Below are positions 8,563-17,439 of a stretch of 36,588 bases of DNA, piece by piece; the first letter of the stretch is position 1; every line of letters starts with the position of its first letter. The stretch covers positions 1 through 36,588 of the forward strand of contig CABXDP010000005.1 in NCBI GenBank assembly GCA_902511025.1. The letters run 5' to 3'. The stretch comes from an uncultured Gammaproteobacteria bacterium. Its GTDB lineage: Bacteria > Pseudomonadota > Gammaproteobacteria > PS1 > Pseudothioglobaceae. Both the position numbers and the translations under genes were made by a program. Below the pieces are notes generated by a model. That model searched no databases. It was given only the letters and a program-made list of their open reading frames with translations, and was not told the DNA's origin.

Positions 8563-9573
8563 ATGGGCTATGTAAAATTTGAATTAGGCGATGTAACTCT
8601 TCTCTCTGGAGAGGTTCTTAGTTCAGCATTCTTGGCCTATCAAACCTACGGCAAATTGGATGCTAATAAAAGTAATGTTGTTGTTTTGCCTACCTTTTTT
8701 ACTGGATCACATCAAAGAAATGAAGGGTTCTTTGGTCCTGGAAGAGCGATAGATCCAGATAAGCACTTCATTGTTTCAATTAACATGTTTGGTAATGGAG
8801 TATCTTCCTCTCCGAGCAATACTGAGTCGCCTCAAGATGGTCCAAGGTTTCCTCATGTTTCGCTCTGGGATAATGTTGCTTGCCAGTATCGGCTTCTGAC
8901 TGAGGCATTAGGAGTAAAGAGGATTGCTCTAGTGACAGGATGGTCAATGGCTGGCTGCCAAGCCTATCAGTGGGCTGCTCAGTGCCCTGACTTTGTTGAC
9001 GCTATTTTACCCTTCTGTGCATCAGCAAAAACTTCACCACACAACTTTGTGTTTCTTGAGGGGGTTAGGTCAGCACTATGCGCAGACCAACATTGGAATA
9101 ATGGAGACTATAGCTCACCTCCTGTAAGGGGACTAAAAGCATTCGCAAGGGTTTATGCGGGATGGGCTTTTTCACAAACGTTTTATCGAGACTCACTCTA
9201 TAAAACAATTGGCTATGAATCATTTGAGGATTTATTGGTGGACTGGGAGGAGGACCATGCTGAAAATTGGGACGCTAACAATCTTATTTGCAAACTCAGA
9301 ACTTGGCAGACTAGTGACATCAGTATCGGCCCAATCTACAATGGAAATTTTGAAGAAGCGCTAAAATCAATTAAGGCTAAATCTATACTTATGCCTTGTA
9401 CTCAAGATTTATATTTTCCACCTGAGGATAACGCCATAGAGGCGAGTCATATGTTAAATGCAGAGTTTCGACCTTTTGATTCACCATGGGGGCACTGCGC
9501 TGCAAACCCTGGAAATGATTCCGACTTTACTCAGGCCCTTGAGAAAAGCCTACAGGAACTTTTAGAATACTAA
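8563..9573 (+). CDS. MetX/homoserine O-acetyltransferase-like alpha/beta hydrolase
   Basis: AYQTYGKLDANKSNVVVLPTFFTGSHQRNEGFFGPGRAIDPDKHFIVSINMFGNGVSSSPSNT; nucleophile elbow GWSMAGCQAYQWA; C-terminal WGHCAA. True substrate not inferable. Confidence 0.8.
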   Translation: MGYVKFELGDVTLLSGEVLSSAFLAYQTYGKLDANKSNVVVLPTFFTGSHQRNEGFFGPGRAIDPDKHFIVSINMFGNGVSSSPSNTESPQDGPRFPHVSLWDNVACQYRLLTEALGVKRIALVTGWSMAGCQAYQWAAQCPDFVDAILPFCASAKTSPHNFVFLEGVRSALCADQHWNNGDYSSPPVRGLKAFARVYAGWAFSQTFYRDSLYKTIGYESFEDLLVDWEEDHAENWDANNLICKLRTWQTSDISIGPIYNGNFEEALKSIKAKSILMPCTQDLYFPPEDNAIEASHMLNAEFRPFDSPWGHCAANPGNDSDFTQALEKSLQELLEY

Positions 9574-9587
9574 ATGTATGAGTTGAT

Positions 9588-9923
9588 ATGACAATTACGT
9601 GGCAAGATTTTGAAAAAGTTGACATAAGAATTGGCACGATAATTAAGGTCGAGGATTTTCCTGAAGCAAGAAAACCTGCTTTCATACTGCATGTTGACTT
9701 TGGCTCTGAAATTGGCATTAAGAAATCAAGTTCGCAAATTACTGACCTCTATAACAAAGATCAATTGAAAGATAAACAAGTGATGGGTGTTGTGAATTTT
9801 TCACCTAAGCAGGTTGGACCTATTATGAGTGAATGTCTTGTTTTAGGATTTTACCGCAAAGATAATTCTGTAGTTTTGGCTACGAATGATTTACCAGTGA
9901 CTAATGGCTCAAGGCTTCTATAG
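9588..9923 (+). CDS. csaA: CsaA-like tRNA-binding-domain (OB-fold) protein
   Basis: WQDFEKVDIRIGTIIKVEDFPEARKPAFILHVDFGSEIGIKKSSSQITDLY...VVNFSPKQVGPIMSECLVLGF. Confidence 0.85.
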   Translation: MTITWQDFEKVDIRIGTIIKVEDFPEARKPAFILHVDFGSEIGIKKSSSQITDLYNKDQLKDKQVMGVVNFSPKQVGPIMSECLVLGFYRKDNSVVLATNDLPVTNGSRLL

Positions 9924-9991
9924 CAATTTTTTTATCTGAGTTGTCGATATAATATCTAGCACTTTTAGTTGTTAAAAAAACCTAGCTTGTT

Positions 9992-10918
9992 ATGATAATT
10001 TGTGCTGGCGAGTCATTAATCGATATGGTCTCTTTTCGTGGGGAAGCTGAATATACTCCTCATGTTGGAGGTAGTAATTTCAATTCATCCATTGCACTTG
10101 GTCGCTTAGGTGCTGATAGCTATTATTTTGGCGCTATATCTAATGACAGCTATGGGGAGTTAATTGAGAGTAAGTTACGTCATTCAAAAGTAAAGGAAGA
10201 CTTTGTCATTAAGACAAATCGCCCTACAACTCTTGCCTATGCTGATGTGATTGATGGCATAGCAGAGTACACCTTTGTTGATGAGCATTCAGCTGGGAGG
10301 CTATTGGATTCATCGAGCCTCAAACCATTTCTAGATGGAGTAAAAAAGGCAAAGGCATTACTGGTTGGAGGGATAAGTCTTCAAGCAGAGCCTTGTGGTT
10401 CGAGTTGGCAATCATTTATTGAAGAAGTCGCAGGACACTTGCCAATTTATTTTGATGCGAACGTTCGTCCAGATTTTATCGAGAACAAACAGGCCTATTT
10501 AGCTCGATTCATTGAGCTTACTCACAAAGTTGATATTCTTAAAATATCAGATGAAGACTATCGCTATCTTTTTGGAGCACAGGACATTAATGAGGTCAGT
10601 AAAAGTTGGCTGGATAATGGGATTAAACTCGTTATATTAACTTTAGGGTCAGAAGGTTCAAAAGTGATTAATGGTAATGGCAATAAAGTATTTGCTGAGA
10701 GTCTTAAGGTTGATGTTGTCGATACAATTGCTGCAGGTGATACATTTAATGCTGGCTTTCTTCTGAATCTTGATGAGCAGGATTTGCTTGATAGAGACAG
10801 TCTAAGGACTATCAACAATGATCAGCTAACTCAAGCACTTAGTTTTGCGAATAAAGTGGCAAGTATAACTGTAACTAGAAAAGGTGCAAATCCGCCCTGG
10901 CATGAAGAACTCTCCTAA
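9992..10918 (+). CDS. PfkB-family carbohydrate kinase (fructokinase-like)
   Basis: GESLIDMV, GGSNFNSSIALGRLGADSYYFGAISNDSYG, VVDTIAAGDTFNAGFL (DTxxAGD). Confidence 0.85.
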   Translation: MIICAGESLIDMVSFRGEAEYTPHVGGSNFNSSIALGRLGADSYYFGAISNDSYGELIESKLRHSKVKEDFVIKTNRPTTLAYADVIDGIAEYTFVDEHSAGRLLDSSSLKPFLDGVKKAKALLVGGISLQAEPCGSSWQSFIEEVAGHLPIYFDANVRPDFIENKQAYLARFIELTHKVDILKISDEDYRYLFGAQDINEVSKSWLDNGIKLVILTLGSEGSKVINGNGNKVFAESLKVDVVDTIAAGDTFNAGFLLNLDEQDLLDRDSLRTINNDQLTQALSFANKVASITVTRKGANPPWHEELS

Positions 10919-10943
10919 CAAAAAAAATAATTTTTTTGTGTAC

Positions 10944-10974
10944 TTGAAAAGAAAAATATTAAACTCTATATAAT
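10944..10974 (+). promoter_or_regulatory. Putative sigma70 promoter for the ABC-2 transporter operon
   Basis: TTGAAA at 10944-10949 and overlapping TATATA/TATAAT at 10967-10974 (17-19 bp spacer), upstream of ATG 11041. Confidence 0.4.
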
Positions 10975-11040
10975 CTTGTTAAGAAGAATTTAGTAAGTAA
11001 AATCTATCCATTCTTCGTGTCATAAAATTTAAAAATATTA

Positions 11041-11967
11041 ATGGACTCAATCATTTCAATCAAAGGTTTATCAAAAACCTATAATTCTGGTTTTGAAGCA
11101 CTTAAAACAGTTGACTTGGAAATCAACCGAGGTGAAATACTTGCCCTTTTAGGTCCAAATGGTGCTGGAAAAACGACTTTAATCTCCTCTATATGTGGCA
11201 TTATCTCGCCTTCATCAGGCTCTGTAACTGTTGATGGTTTTGATATTATTAGCGACTTTAGAAAAACAAGATCTATGATTGGTCTGGTTCCTCAAGAGTT
11301 GACTTTGGGTGCTTTTGATACCGTCTGGGGAACTGTGAGATTTAGTAGAGGGTTATTTGGTGCCAAGAGAGATGATGCATACTTGGAACAACTTCTCAAA
11401 GATCTATCACTTTTTGATAAAAAAGATTCAGAAATTAGAGCCTTGTCTGGAGGAATGAAGAGGAGGGTTTTGATTGCTAAAGCCCTCTCTCATGAACCTA
11501 AAGTTTTATTTTTAGATGAACCAACAGCCGGGGTTGATGTTGAGCTAAGAAAAGATATGTGGAAGATTGTCAATAAACTTCGCAATCAAGGTGTGACCAT
11601 TATCCTTACAACACACTACATTGAAGAAGCTGAAGAAATCGCTGAAAGAGTCGGTGTTATTAGTAATGGTGAGCTTTTGTTGGTTGAGAAAAAAGATGAA
11701 CTGATGGAGAGCCTGGGTAAAAAACAGCTTCTTATTGATCTTAAAGAGTCGGTTAAAAAAATTCCAAGCATATTAGAGAAATACAACATTGAGCTCAATG
11801 AAGAGGGCACTCAGATCTCATATACTTACGTCGTTAAGGACGAGACAGCTGATGTATCAGAGGTTCTTCATGAAATAACAAATTCAGGATTATTATTAAA
11901 AGATTTGAAGGTGGAGCAGAGCTCATTAGAAGATATTTTTGTTGATCTGGTTAAGGAGGAGTTATGA
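11041..11967 (+). CDS. ABC-2 type transporter ATP-binding protein (YadG-like)
   Basis: Walker [10 protein letters not shown], signature [15 protein letters not shown], Walker [11 protein letters not shown], switch His ILTTH. Confidence 0.9.
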   Translation: MDSIISIKGLSKTYNSGFEALKTVDLEINRGEILALLGPNGAGKTTLISSICGIISPSSGSVTVDGFDIISDFRKTRSMIGLVPQELTLGAFDTVWGTVRFSRGLFGAKRDDAYLEQLLKDLSLFDKKDSEIRALSGGMKRRVLIAKALSHEPKVLFLDEPTAGVDVELRKDMWKIVNKLRNQGVTIILTTHYIEEAEEIAERVGVISNGELLLVEKKDELMESLGKKQLLIDLKESVKKIPSILEKYNIELNEEGTQISYTYVVKDETADVSEVLHEITNSGLLLKDLKVEQSSLEDIFVDLVKEEL

Positions 11968-12725
11968 ATTTAACTGCGATTAAGGTCATCTATTTCAATG
12001 AGATGCTGCGTTTCTGGAAAACTCTCTTTCAAAGCGTCGCCTCCCCTGTTATTTCTACGGCTCTTTACTTTGTAGTCTTTGGCTCTGCTATTGGATCGAG
12101 AATAGAGAATATTGAAGGAGTGTCATACGGCCTATTTATTGTTCCAGGTTTGACCATGTTGTCGGTCTTAACTCAGAGCATTTCTAATGCGTCATTTGGT
12201 ATTTTCTTTCCTAAGTTTACTGGAACAATCTATGAACTTCTGTCTGCGCCTGTGTCTTTTTATGAAACTTTAATAGGTTACGTCGGCGCAGCTGCAACGA
12301 AGTCTCTGATTCTAGCAACAATCATTCTAGCAACAGCTAATCTGTTTGTAGATTTGAATATTGCTCATCCATTCTGGATGCTTGGCTTTCTGGTTTTAAC
12401 CTGCATCGCTTTCAGCTTGTTTGGTTTTATCATTGGCCTCTGGGCTGATAACTTTGAGAAACTGCAAATCATTCCGCTTCTTATTATTACTCCTTTGGTT
12501 TTCCTCGGTGGAAGCTTTTATTCAATCAGTATGCTCCCAGACCTCTGGCAGAAGGTGACTCTTTTTAATCCTGTTCTATATCTCGTCAGTGGATTTAGAT
12601 GGAGCTTCTTTGAGGTTTCAGATGTGAGCGTTGGAATTAGTTTATTTATGGTGTTTTTATTTCTTGCTATTTGTATTGCTATAATAGCTTGGATGTTCAG
12701 AACTGGATACAAACTAAAACAATAA
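11964..12725 (+). CDS. ABC-2 type transporter permease (YadH-like)
   Basis: Overlaps the ATPase stop (ATGA-type); hydrophobic, with ABC-2 motif [38 protein letters not shown]. Confidence 0.88.
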   Translation: MNLTAIKVIYFNEMLRFWKTLFQSVASPVISTALYFVVFGSAIGSRIENIEGVSYGLFIVPGLTMLSVLTQSISNASFGIFFPKFTGTIYELLSAPVSFYETLIGYVGAAATKSLILATIILATANLFVDLNIAHPFWMLGFLVLTCIAFSLFGFIIGLWADNFEKLQIIPLLIITPLVFLGGSFYSISMLPDLWQKVTLFNPVLYLVSGFRWSFFEVSDVSVGISLFMVFLFLAICIAIIAWMFRTGYKLKQ

Positions 12726-12743
12726 TCAATAATAGGTGAAGTT

Positions 12744-13592
12744 ATGGCTCAAATTACTGATCTGTACATTTACCCAGTCAAATCTCTTAAGGGGATTGCT
12801 CTAAAAGAAGCACAAACAGCACAGCGCGGACTGGAGTTTGATCGTGAGTGGATGATTACTGATCAAGACTATAACTTTATTTCCCAGAGAGAAATAGAGT
12901 TAATGACCACGATAGAGACAGACATTGATTCTGACTCATTAATTCTTACCTCGAACAATCAAAAGACTTTGAAGATTCCGTTAGATTCATCAAGAAGCAA
13001 TAAAGTCAGAGCGATGGTATGGGATGATCTGTGCGATGCTTTGGATGAAGGCGATGATGTATCTCGATGGCTGACTGATGTTCTTGGAACATTTCGCGGA
13101 AGTGAACTAAGGCTTGTCAGGTTTAATCAAAAGGGCGAGCGATTAGTTCCTAAAAAATATTTACATGGCGTTCATGCTGAAAGTGCATTCTCTGATCAGT
13201 TTCCATATCTAATCACCTCATGGGAGTCTCTTAGTAGGCTAAATACTGGCCTTTCGGAAAATGATTCATTTGAGGTTTCAATGAATCGATTCAGACCCAA
13301 CATAGTGGTTAATGGGCTACCCAATGTTGAGATGATGACCTCATCTAATTTGGTATGCGAAAAGAGTGGTTATCAGTTTGGATTGAGAAAGCCTTGCAAG
13401 CGATGTAAAATTACGACGATTGACCAAGAGACCGGTGCAATTGAAAATCCTAAAGAGCCTTTGGCAACCCTTGCTAAGCTAAAATTTAGTGAAGAAGAAA
13501 ACGGGGCCTTTTTTGGTCAAAATGCAATTTTACTTAGTGAGCATGCTGTTCTGAGAGTTGGAGATTTGTTTGAAATAGCTTATGTGAATTAA
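12744..13592 (+). CDS. MOSC-domain protein (YcbX-like N-terminal + MOSC, no ferredoxin domain)
   Basis: ITDLYIYPVKSLKGIALKEAQTAQRGLEFDREWMITD, NRFRPNIVVNG, RKPCKRCKITTIDQETG. Confidence 0.85.
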   Translation: MAQITDLYIYPVKSLKGIALKEAQTAQRGLEFDREWMITDQDYNFISQREIELMTTIETDIDSDSLILTSNNQKTLKIPLDSSRSNKVRAMVWDDLCDALDEGDDVSRWLTDVLGTFRGSELRLVRFNQKGERLVPKKYLHGVHAESAFSDQFPYLITSWESLSRLNTGLSENDSFEVSMNRFRPNIVVNGLPNVEMMTSSNLVCEKSGYQFGLRKPCKRCKITTIDQETGAIENPKEPLATLAKLKFSEEENGAFFGQNAILLSEHAVLRVGDLFEIAYVN

Positions 13593-14378
13593 TTAATTCT
13601 CCAATGAAATGGCTTCAAACTTAATGTCATTTTTCCAGGCGTGACCATATATGACTTCATAGGTTGCTGGAATCTTTCCGTTCTCACGGTAACTTTCATA
13701 CATCTCTAGCATTTTCTTGAACTTTGTTTTTCCAGTCAACGACTTAGATCTATTGTCAACACTTTGAGCACCAATACCCTTAAGGTCTCTCATCAAGTCT
13801 ATAACTTTTTCATAGGTAAGTGTTAACTTTTCCATCTCCATGATGGGGCTTTGAAAACCTGATTGAATCATCTGATCGCCAATATCGTGCATATCAATAA
13901 ATTCATTCACATGAGGACTACTGTCAACTATGGACCAGCTTCTCTTCAGCTCTTTTAGGGTTTCAGGGCCAAACGTTGTAAATAGAATTAAGCCCTGGGG
14001 CTTGAGAACCCGATGACACTCATTGAAAAGTGTTTTCAGATCTGTGCACCACTGCATCATGAGATTGGAAACAACAAAATCAACACTATTTGATTTAAAA
14101 GGAAGTTGGTACGAGTCTGCACAAACTTTTAGTTTTTGTGAATTGTTTATCAAAGACTGCTGAGCAAAATCGACACAAACTAATCGTGCATCAGGAAATA
14201 TCTTAGCAGTTTTTTTGCTAAGAAAGCCAGTCCCAGATCCAAGATCTATTATGGTTTCTGGATCAACAGAGATGACTTTTAGTTTCTCAGAGAGTCTTAT
14301 AGCAATCTCATTTTGAAGAAATGCATTCTCATTGTAAATGCTTGAGGCCTTATTAAAACTTTTTCTTACTTGAGACAT
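13593..14378 (-). CDS. bioC: Malonyl-ACP O-methyltransferase
   Basis: Class I SAM-MTase motif IIDLGSGTGFLSK, DFVVSNLMMQWC, FTTFGPETLKELKRSW. Confidence 0.85.
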   Translation of the reverse strand: MSQVRKSFNKASSIYNENAFLQNEIAIRLSEKLKVISVDPETIIDLGSGTGFLSKKTAKIFPDARLVCVDFAQQSLINNSQKLKVCADSYQLPFKSNSVDFVVSNLMMQWCTDLKTLFNECHRVLKPQGLILFTTFGPETLKELKRSWSIVDSSPHVNEFIDMHDIGDQMIQSGFQSPIMEMEKLTLTYEKVIDLMRDLKGIGAQSVDNRSKSLTGKTKFKKMLEMYESYRENGKIPATYEVIYGHAWKNDIKFEAISLEN

Positions 14379-15283
14379 GACGCAACTTGATTTGAAATTT
14401 TCTTCATTAAATTAAAGTACTGATTAGGGCCTTTTTCAAATTCTTGACCTAGTATATCTATTTTATGAGCCTTAATTTTTAGTCCCTCTGACAATACAGA
14501 AATCTGACTTTTTCTAACTTCTGTGCCATAAATAAGGCAAGAAATATTTAAATCATTAATTGTATTTTTAGATGCAAGGGTTCTATTGATGCTTAGCCTT
14601 GCTCCATGATATGGAGTAATAATGACTGGTCTTCCTAAATTATATTTTTTTTCAAAATACTGAATAGTATCTGAATAGGTTGCATAAAGATCTGATGAAA
14701 ATGGAAGCATTTGTTTTTTTAATTCAATGTGTAATATATCAAGCTTTGAATTTAAAGAAGCTAGATTCATATTATATTTATCTTGGTTATCAGGATTTAT
14801 ATCTATGAGTAATCTGTTGATATGCTGTGCAATTTTTTTCATATTGTCTAAATCAAGCCATAAGTGCATATCGGGAATTAAATCCTCCGGGCTATCTTCT
14901 TGTTGAACTTTTTCGTAGATCTTTTCAGCTCTGTATTTGTGAACATTAAGGCTACCCAAACTTATGATTTCAAATCGATTAGATTCATCCAAATTTTTAA
15001 GTGCTTTACGAAGCCCTATTTCAAATTCATCACCAATAGAGATTACCAGATCAGCTGTCTCAATCATTCTAATCTGTGATGGCTTGAGATGAAAGGTATG
15101 CGCAGAGTTATTAGATTGAAGAAGGAGTTTAGGAGAGGCAATATCCTCCATGAGAGCCACAACGATACTATGAATGGGTTTGATGCTGACAACTACTTGA
15201 GGTGTCGACTGAGCATGACTACTTTTAAATACAAAAATTAAAATTAAAGTGATTAAAAGACGAAATCTCATAGCATGCCTCAA
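14366..15283 (-). CDS. znuA: Zinc/metal ABC transporter periplasmic substrate-binding protein (ZnuA-like)
   Basis: Signal peptide; VVSIKPIHSIVVALMEDIASPKLLLQSNNSAHTFHLKPSQI, DMHLWLDLDNMKKIA, ITPYHGARLSINRTL. No His-rich loop seen. Confidence 0.8.
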   Translation of the reverse strand: MRHAMRFRLLITLILIFVFKSSHAQSTPQVVVSIKPIHSIVVALMEDIASPKLLLQSNNSAHTFHLKPSQIRMIETADLVISIGDEFEIGLRKALKNLDESNRFEIISLGSLNVHKYRAEKIYEKVQQEDSPEDLIPDMHLWLDLDNMKKIAQHINRLLIDINPDNQDKYNMNLASLNSKLDILHIELKKQMLPFSSDLYATYSDTIQYFEKKYNLGRPVIITPYHGARLSINRTLASKNTINDLNISCLIYGTEVRKSQISVLSEGLKIKAHKIDILGQEFEKGPNQYFNLMKKISNQVASCLK

Positions 15284-15326
15284 AGTGAAGGTAAATTATA
15301 CGCTTATTGAGTAAATCATCGATTGA

Positions 15327-16292
15327 TTAGTTGCCGCATATAAATATTGCTCGCTTTGGAGCAGGATAGCCCTCCACTGTAAGATTTGAGTCAGACGGAT
15401 CAAGAAAATCTTCAAGTGACGCAGGGTTATATCCAATCCATGACGTTTTGCTCTGTTCATGCGTTGAGGTTTGAGTGACATCTATAAGTTTTATATCATT
15501 GAAGCCAGCATCAATAAGCCATGACTTGAGTGTATCAGTGCTTGGTAAACAGTAGACATTTCTCATATTTGCATATCTTCCTTCAGGTTCAATTGTGAAG
15601 TCTCTAGGTCCGTCTACTATTAAGGTTTCAAGTATCAGCTCTGAATCAGTAGCCATCATTTTTTTAAGCATCAATAGATGCTTCATATGATCTCTCTGAT
15701 GGTAAAGAACCCCCATGGAAAAGACACTCTCAAATACTGGCATACTCGGTAATTCTTCTAGCCTGAGTGGCAGCAAAATTGTATTAGAGGTGTTTTTAGA
15801 TAAAGTTTCAATTGCCGCGAATTGATAATTGAACAACATAAAGGGCTCGATACCAAGAACTTTTTTTGCCCCTTCCAGGGCCATTCTTAGGCTGAAATAA
15901 CCATTTCCAGCCCCTATATCTAGAACTCTTTTATTTTTTAATGGACGAATCTTTTTATTGAGTCGTTGCCACTTTAAGTCTCCAAGCCATTCACTTTCTA
16001 AGACTAAGTCATTCAAGAGAAATGGTCCTTTTCTCCAAGGCAGTAATTTCCTTAAACTCAGTTCAATATTTTCTGAGGAGGAGCCTATATCTTGTATGGA
16101 TATATAAGGCTCATTAAGGCCTAATTCTCCCTTTGAGTAACTTTCTAGCTCATCAATTGATTCATTCCATTTGGGTATATTCCCATTTTTTACTTGAAGT
16201 GCTTTAAGGCTTTTAGAAAGGCACTCTTCTTTGAATTGATGAAGGGTTAAATCATTGAAAAATAACTCGAATTTATCTTCAAATAATTTCAT
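15327..16292 (-). CDS. cmoB: tRNA U34 carboxymethyltransferase
   Basis: WRKGPFLLNDLVLESEWLGDLKWQRL, RVLDIGAGNGYFSLRMALEGAKKVLGIEP, SMGVLYHQRDHMKHL, RYANMRNVYCLPS, KTSWIGYNPASLEDFLDP. Confidence 0.92.
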   Translation of the reverse strand: MKLFEDKFELFFNDLTLHQFKEECLSKSLKALQVKNGNIPKWNESIDELESYSKGELGLNEPYISIQDIGSSSENIELSLRKLLPWRKGPFLLNDLVLESEWLGDLKWQRLNKKIRPLKNKRVLDIGAGNGYFSLRMALEGAKKVLGIEPFMLFNYQFAAIETLSKNTSNTILLPLRLEELPSMPVFESVFSMGVLYHQRDHMKHLLMLKKMMATDSELILETLIVDGPRDFTIEPEGRYANMRNVYCLPSTDTLKSWLIDAGFNDIKLIDVTQTSTHEQSKTSWIGYNPASLEDFLDPSDSNLTVEGYPAPKRAIFICGN

Positions 16293-16380
16293 AAATTAAA
16301 TCTTTTCATAAAATACATCTAGTATAAAATAAGTTAGAGATACATATATATGTTACTTTTAACTCTTTTAGGGGATTAAC

Positions 16381-17334
16381 GTGATTAATAAATCAATTAA
16401 ATTTTTGGCGCTTCTGTTTTTGACTTTTAATGTCTTTGCAGGTGGCGATGATAGGGATCAAGTCTATTATGAAAACCTTGATGAAGAACTAGCTGCATTT
16501 GAGGCTCAACTGGCTGAAGATCTAGCAAAAGCTGAAATTGATGCTTTCAAAGCTGAAATGGATGCCGCTCTAGCTGAGCAAAAAATTGAAGACGAGTTGG
16601 CTACATTTGAAGCCAAGTTGGAGGCAGAGCTTGCTGCTCAAGAGATGATGGCAGAAATTGAGGCTGAAATGGCAAGAGCTGCTGCTCTTGCGGCTTTCCA
16701 ACAGAAACTTGAGGATGAAAGAGCTGCTGCTGCAAAATCAACTGCTGCTTATCAATCCAAGTTAGCCAGAGAAGCTGAAATGACTGCTCGTATGGCTGAA
16801 ATTGAAACTGAAAAAGAAATAGCTGCGTTTGAAGCCAAGCTTGCTGCAGAACTAGCCGCTCAAGAGATGATGGCAGAAATTGAGGCTGAAATGGCAAGAG
16901 CTGCTGCTCTTGCGGCTTTCCAACAGAAACTTGAAGATGAGAGAGCCGCTGCTGCTGCTGCGACTCAAGCCTACAGAGACTCTCTTCTAGAAGCAGAACT
17001 AGCAGCATTTGAAGCCCGATTAGAGGCTGAACTAGCTGCTGCAGAGATGATGGCTGAGATTGAAGAAGAGATGGCTCGAGCCGCTGCTCTTGAAGAGGAA
17101 GTGATTGGGGAACTTGTTGTAGAGGATGAAGTTATTGTGGTCACTGAAGAGGCTCATGAAGCCTGTAAGTATGCCCTAGGCTTATCTGATGCCAATATTG
17201 CTCTTTTCGAAAGTGCTTTAGCTGATGGAACTCTATTCAATAAAGGGCCTCAGAGCTCCAATGGTACTGAGTTTGGTGCCAGTAGATGGGATGCTTACGC
17301 AAACTGCGTAAGTAATTATATCAATCCATTCTAA
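16381..17334 (+). CDS. Secreted Ala/Glu-rich coiled-coil repeat protein, copy 1 (family unknown)
   Basis: GTG start after GGGGA RBS; signal peptide MINKSIKFLALLFLTFNVFA|GGDD; repeats ELAxFEAKLxAELAAQEMMAEIEAEMARAAALAAFQQKLEDERAAAA; C-terminal domain CKYALGLSDANIALFESALADG...NGTEFGASRWDAYANCV. Confidence 0.85.
   Translation: MINKSIKFLALLFLTFNVFAGGDDRDQVYYENLDEELAAFEAQLAEDLAKAEIDAFKAEMDAALAEQKIEDELATFEAKLEAELAAQEMMAEIEAEMARAAALAAFQQKLEDERAAAAKSTAAYQSKLAREAEMTARMAEIETEKEIAAFEAKLAAELAAQEMMAEIEAEMARAAALAAFQQKLEDERAAAAAATQAYRDSLLEAELAAFEARLEAELAAAEMMAEIEEEMARAAALEEEVIGELVVEDEVIVVTEEAHEACKYALGLSDANIALFESALADGTLFNKGPQSSNGTEFGASRWDAYANCVSNYINPF
16636..16712 (+). repeat. 77-bp exact direct repeat, unit 1 (partner 16858-16934)
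   Basis: Identical by eye from GCTCAAGAGATGATGGCAG through CAGAAACTTGA; offset exactly 222 bp. Confidence 0.85.
16858..16934 (+). repeat. 77-bp exact direct repeat, unit 2
   Basis: Same sequence as 16636-16712, in frame. Confidence 0.85.
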
Positions 17335-17392
17335 CTATTAAGGCTAGAGTCTTTTTGTTATGATGATTTAACATAACTTTAGTTCAAAATAT

Positions 17393-17424
17393 AAAAAAAC
17401 CCAGAGCTTGCTCTGGGTTTTTTT
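17393..17424. terminator. Strong bidirectional Rho-independent-type terminator
   Basis: AAAAAAACCCAGAGC-TT-GCTCTGGGTTTTTTT: 15-bp perfect inverted repeat with GC core and A/T tracts. Confidence 0.9.
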
Positions 17425-17427
17425 ATT

Positions 17428-17433
17428 TATAAT
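17428..17433 (+). promoter_or_regulatory. Candidate -10 box TATAAT 6 nt before ATG 17440
   Basis: Exact TATAAT; predicted +1 coincides with the A of the ATG (possible leaderless mRNA). No convincing -35 box. Confidence 0.35.
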
Positions 17434-17439
17434 CTTTTA

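Noticed and set aside
10919-10938. CAAAAAAAA-TAA-TTTTTTTG inverted repeat after the PfkB gene as a terminator
   Set aside because: Pure A/T stem with no GC core; too weak to call, though it could contribute to termination.
16601-17008. Minus-strand 135-aa ORF rich in Leu/Gln opposite the first coiled-coil gene
   Set aside because: Low-complexity antisense shadow of the GCT/GAA repeat codons; the plus-strand gene has a signal peptide, RBS and a paralog.
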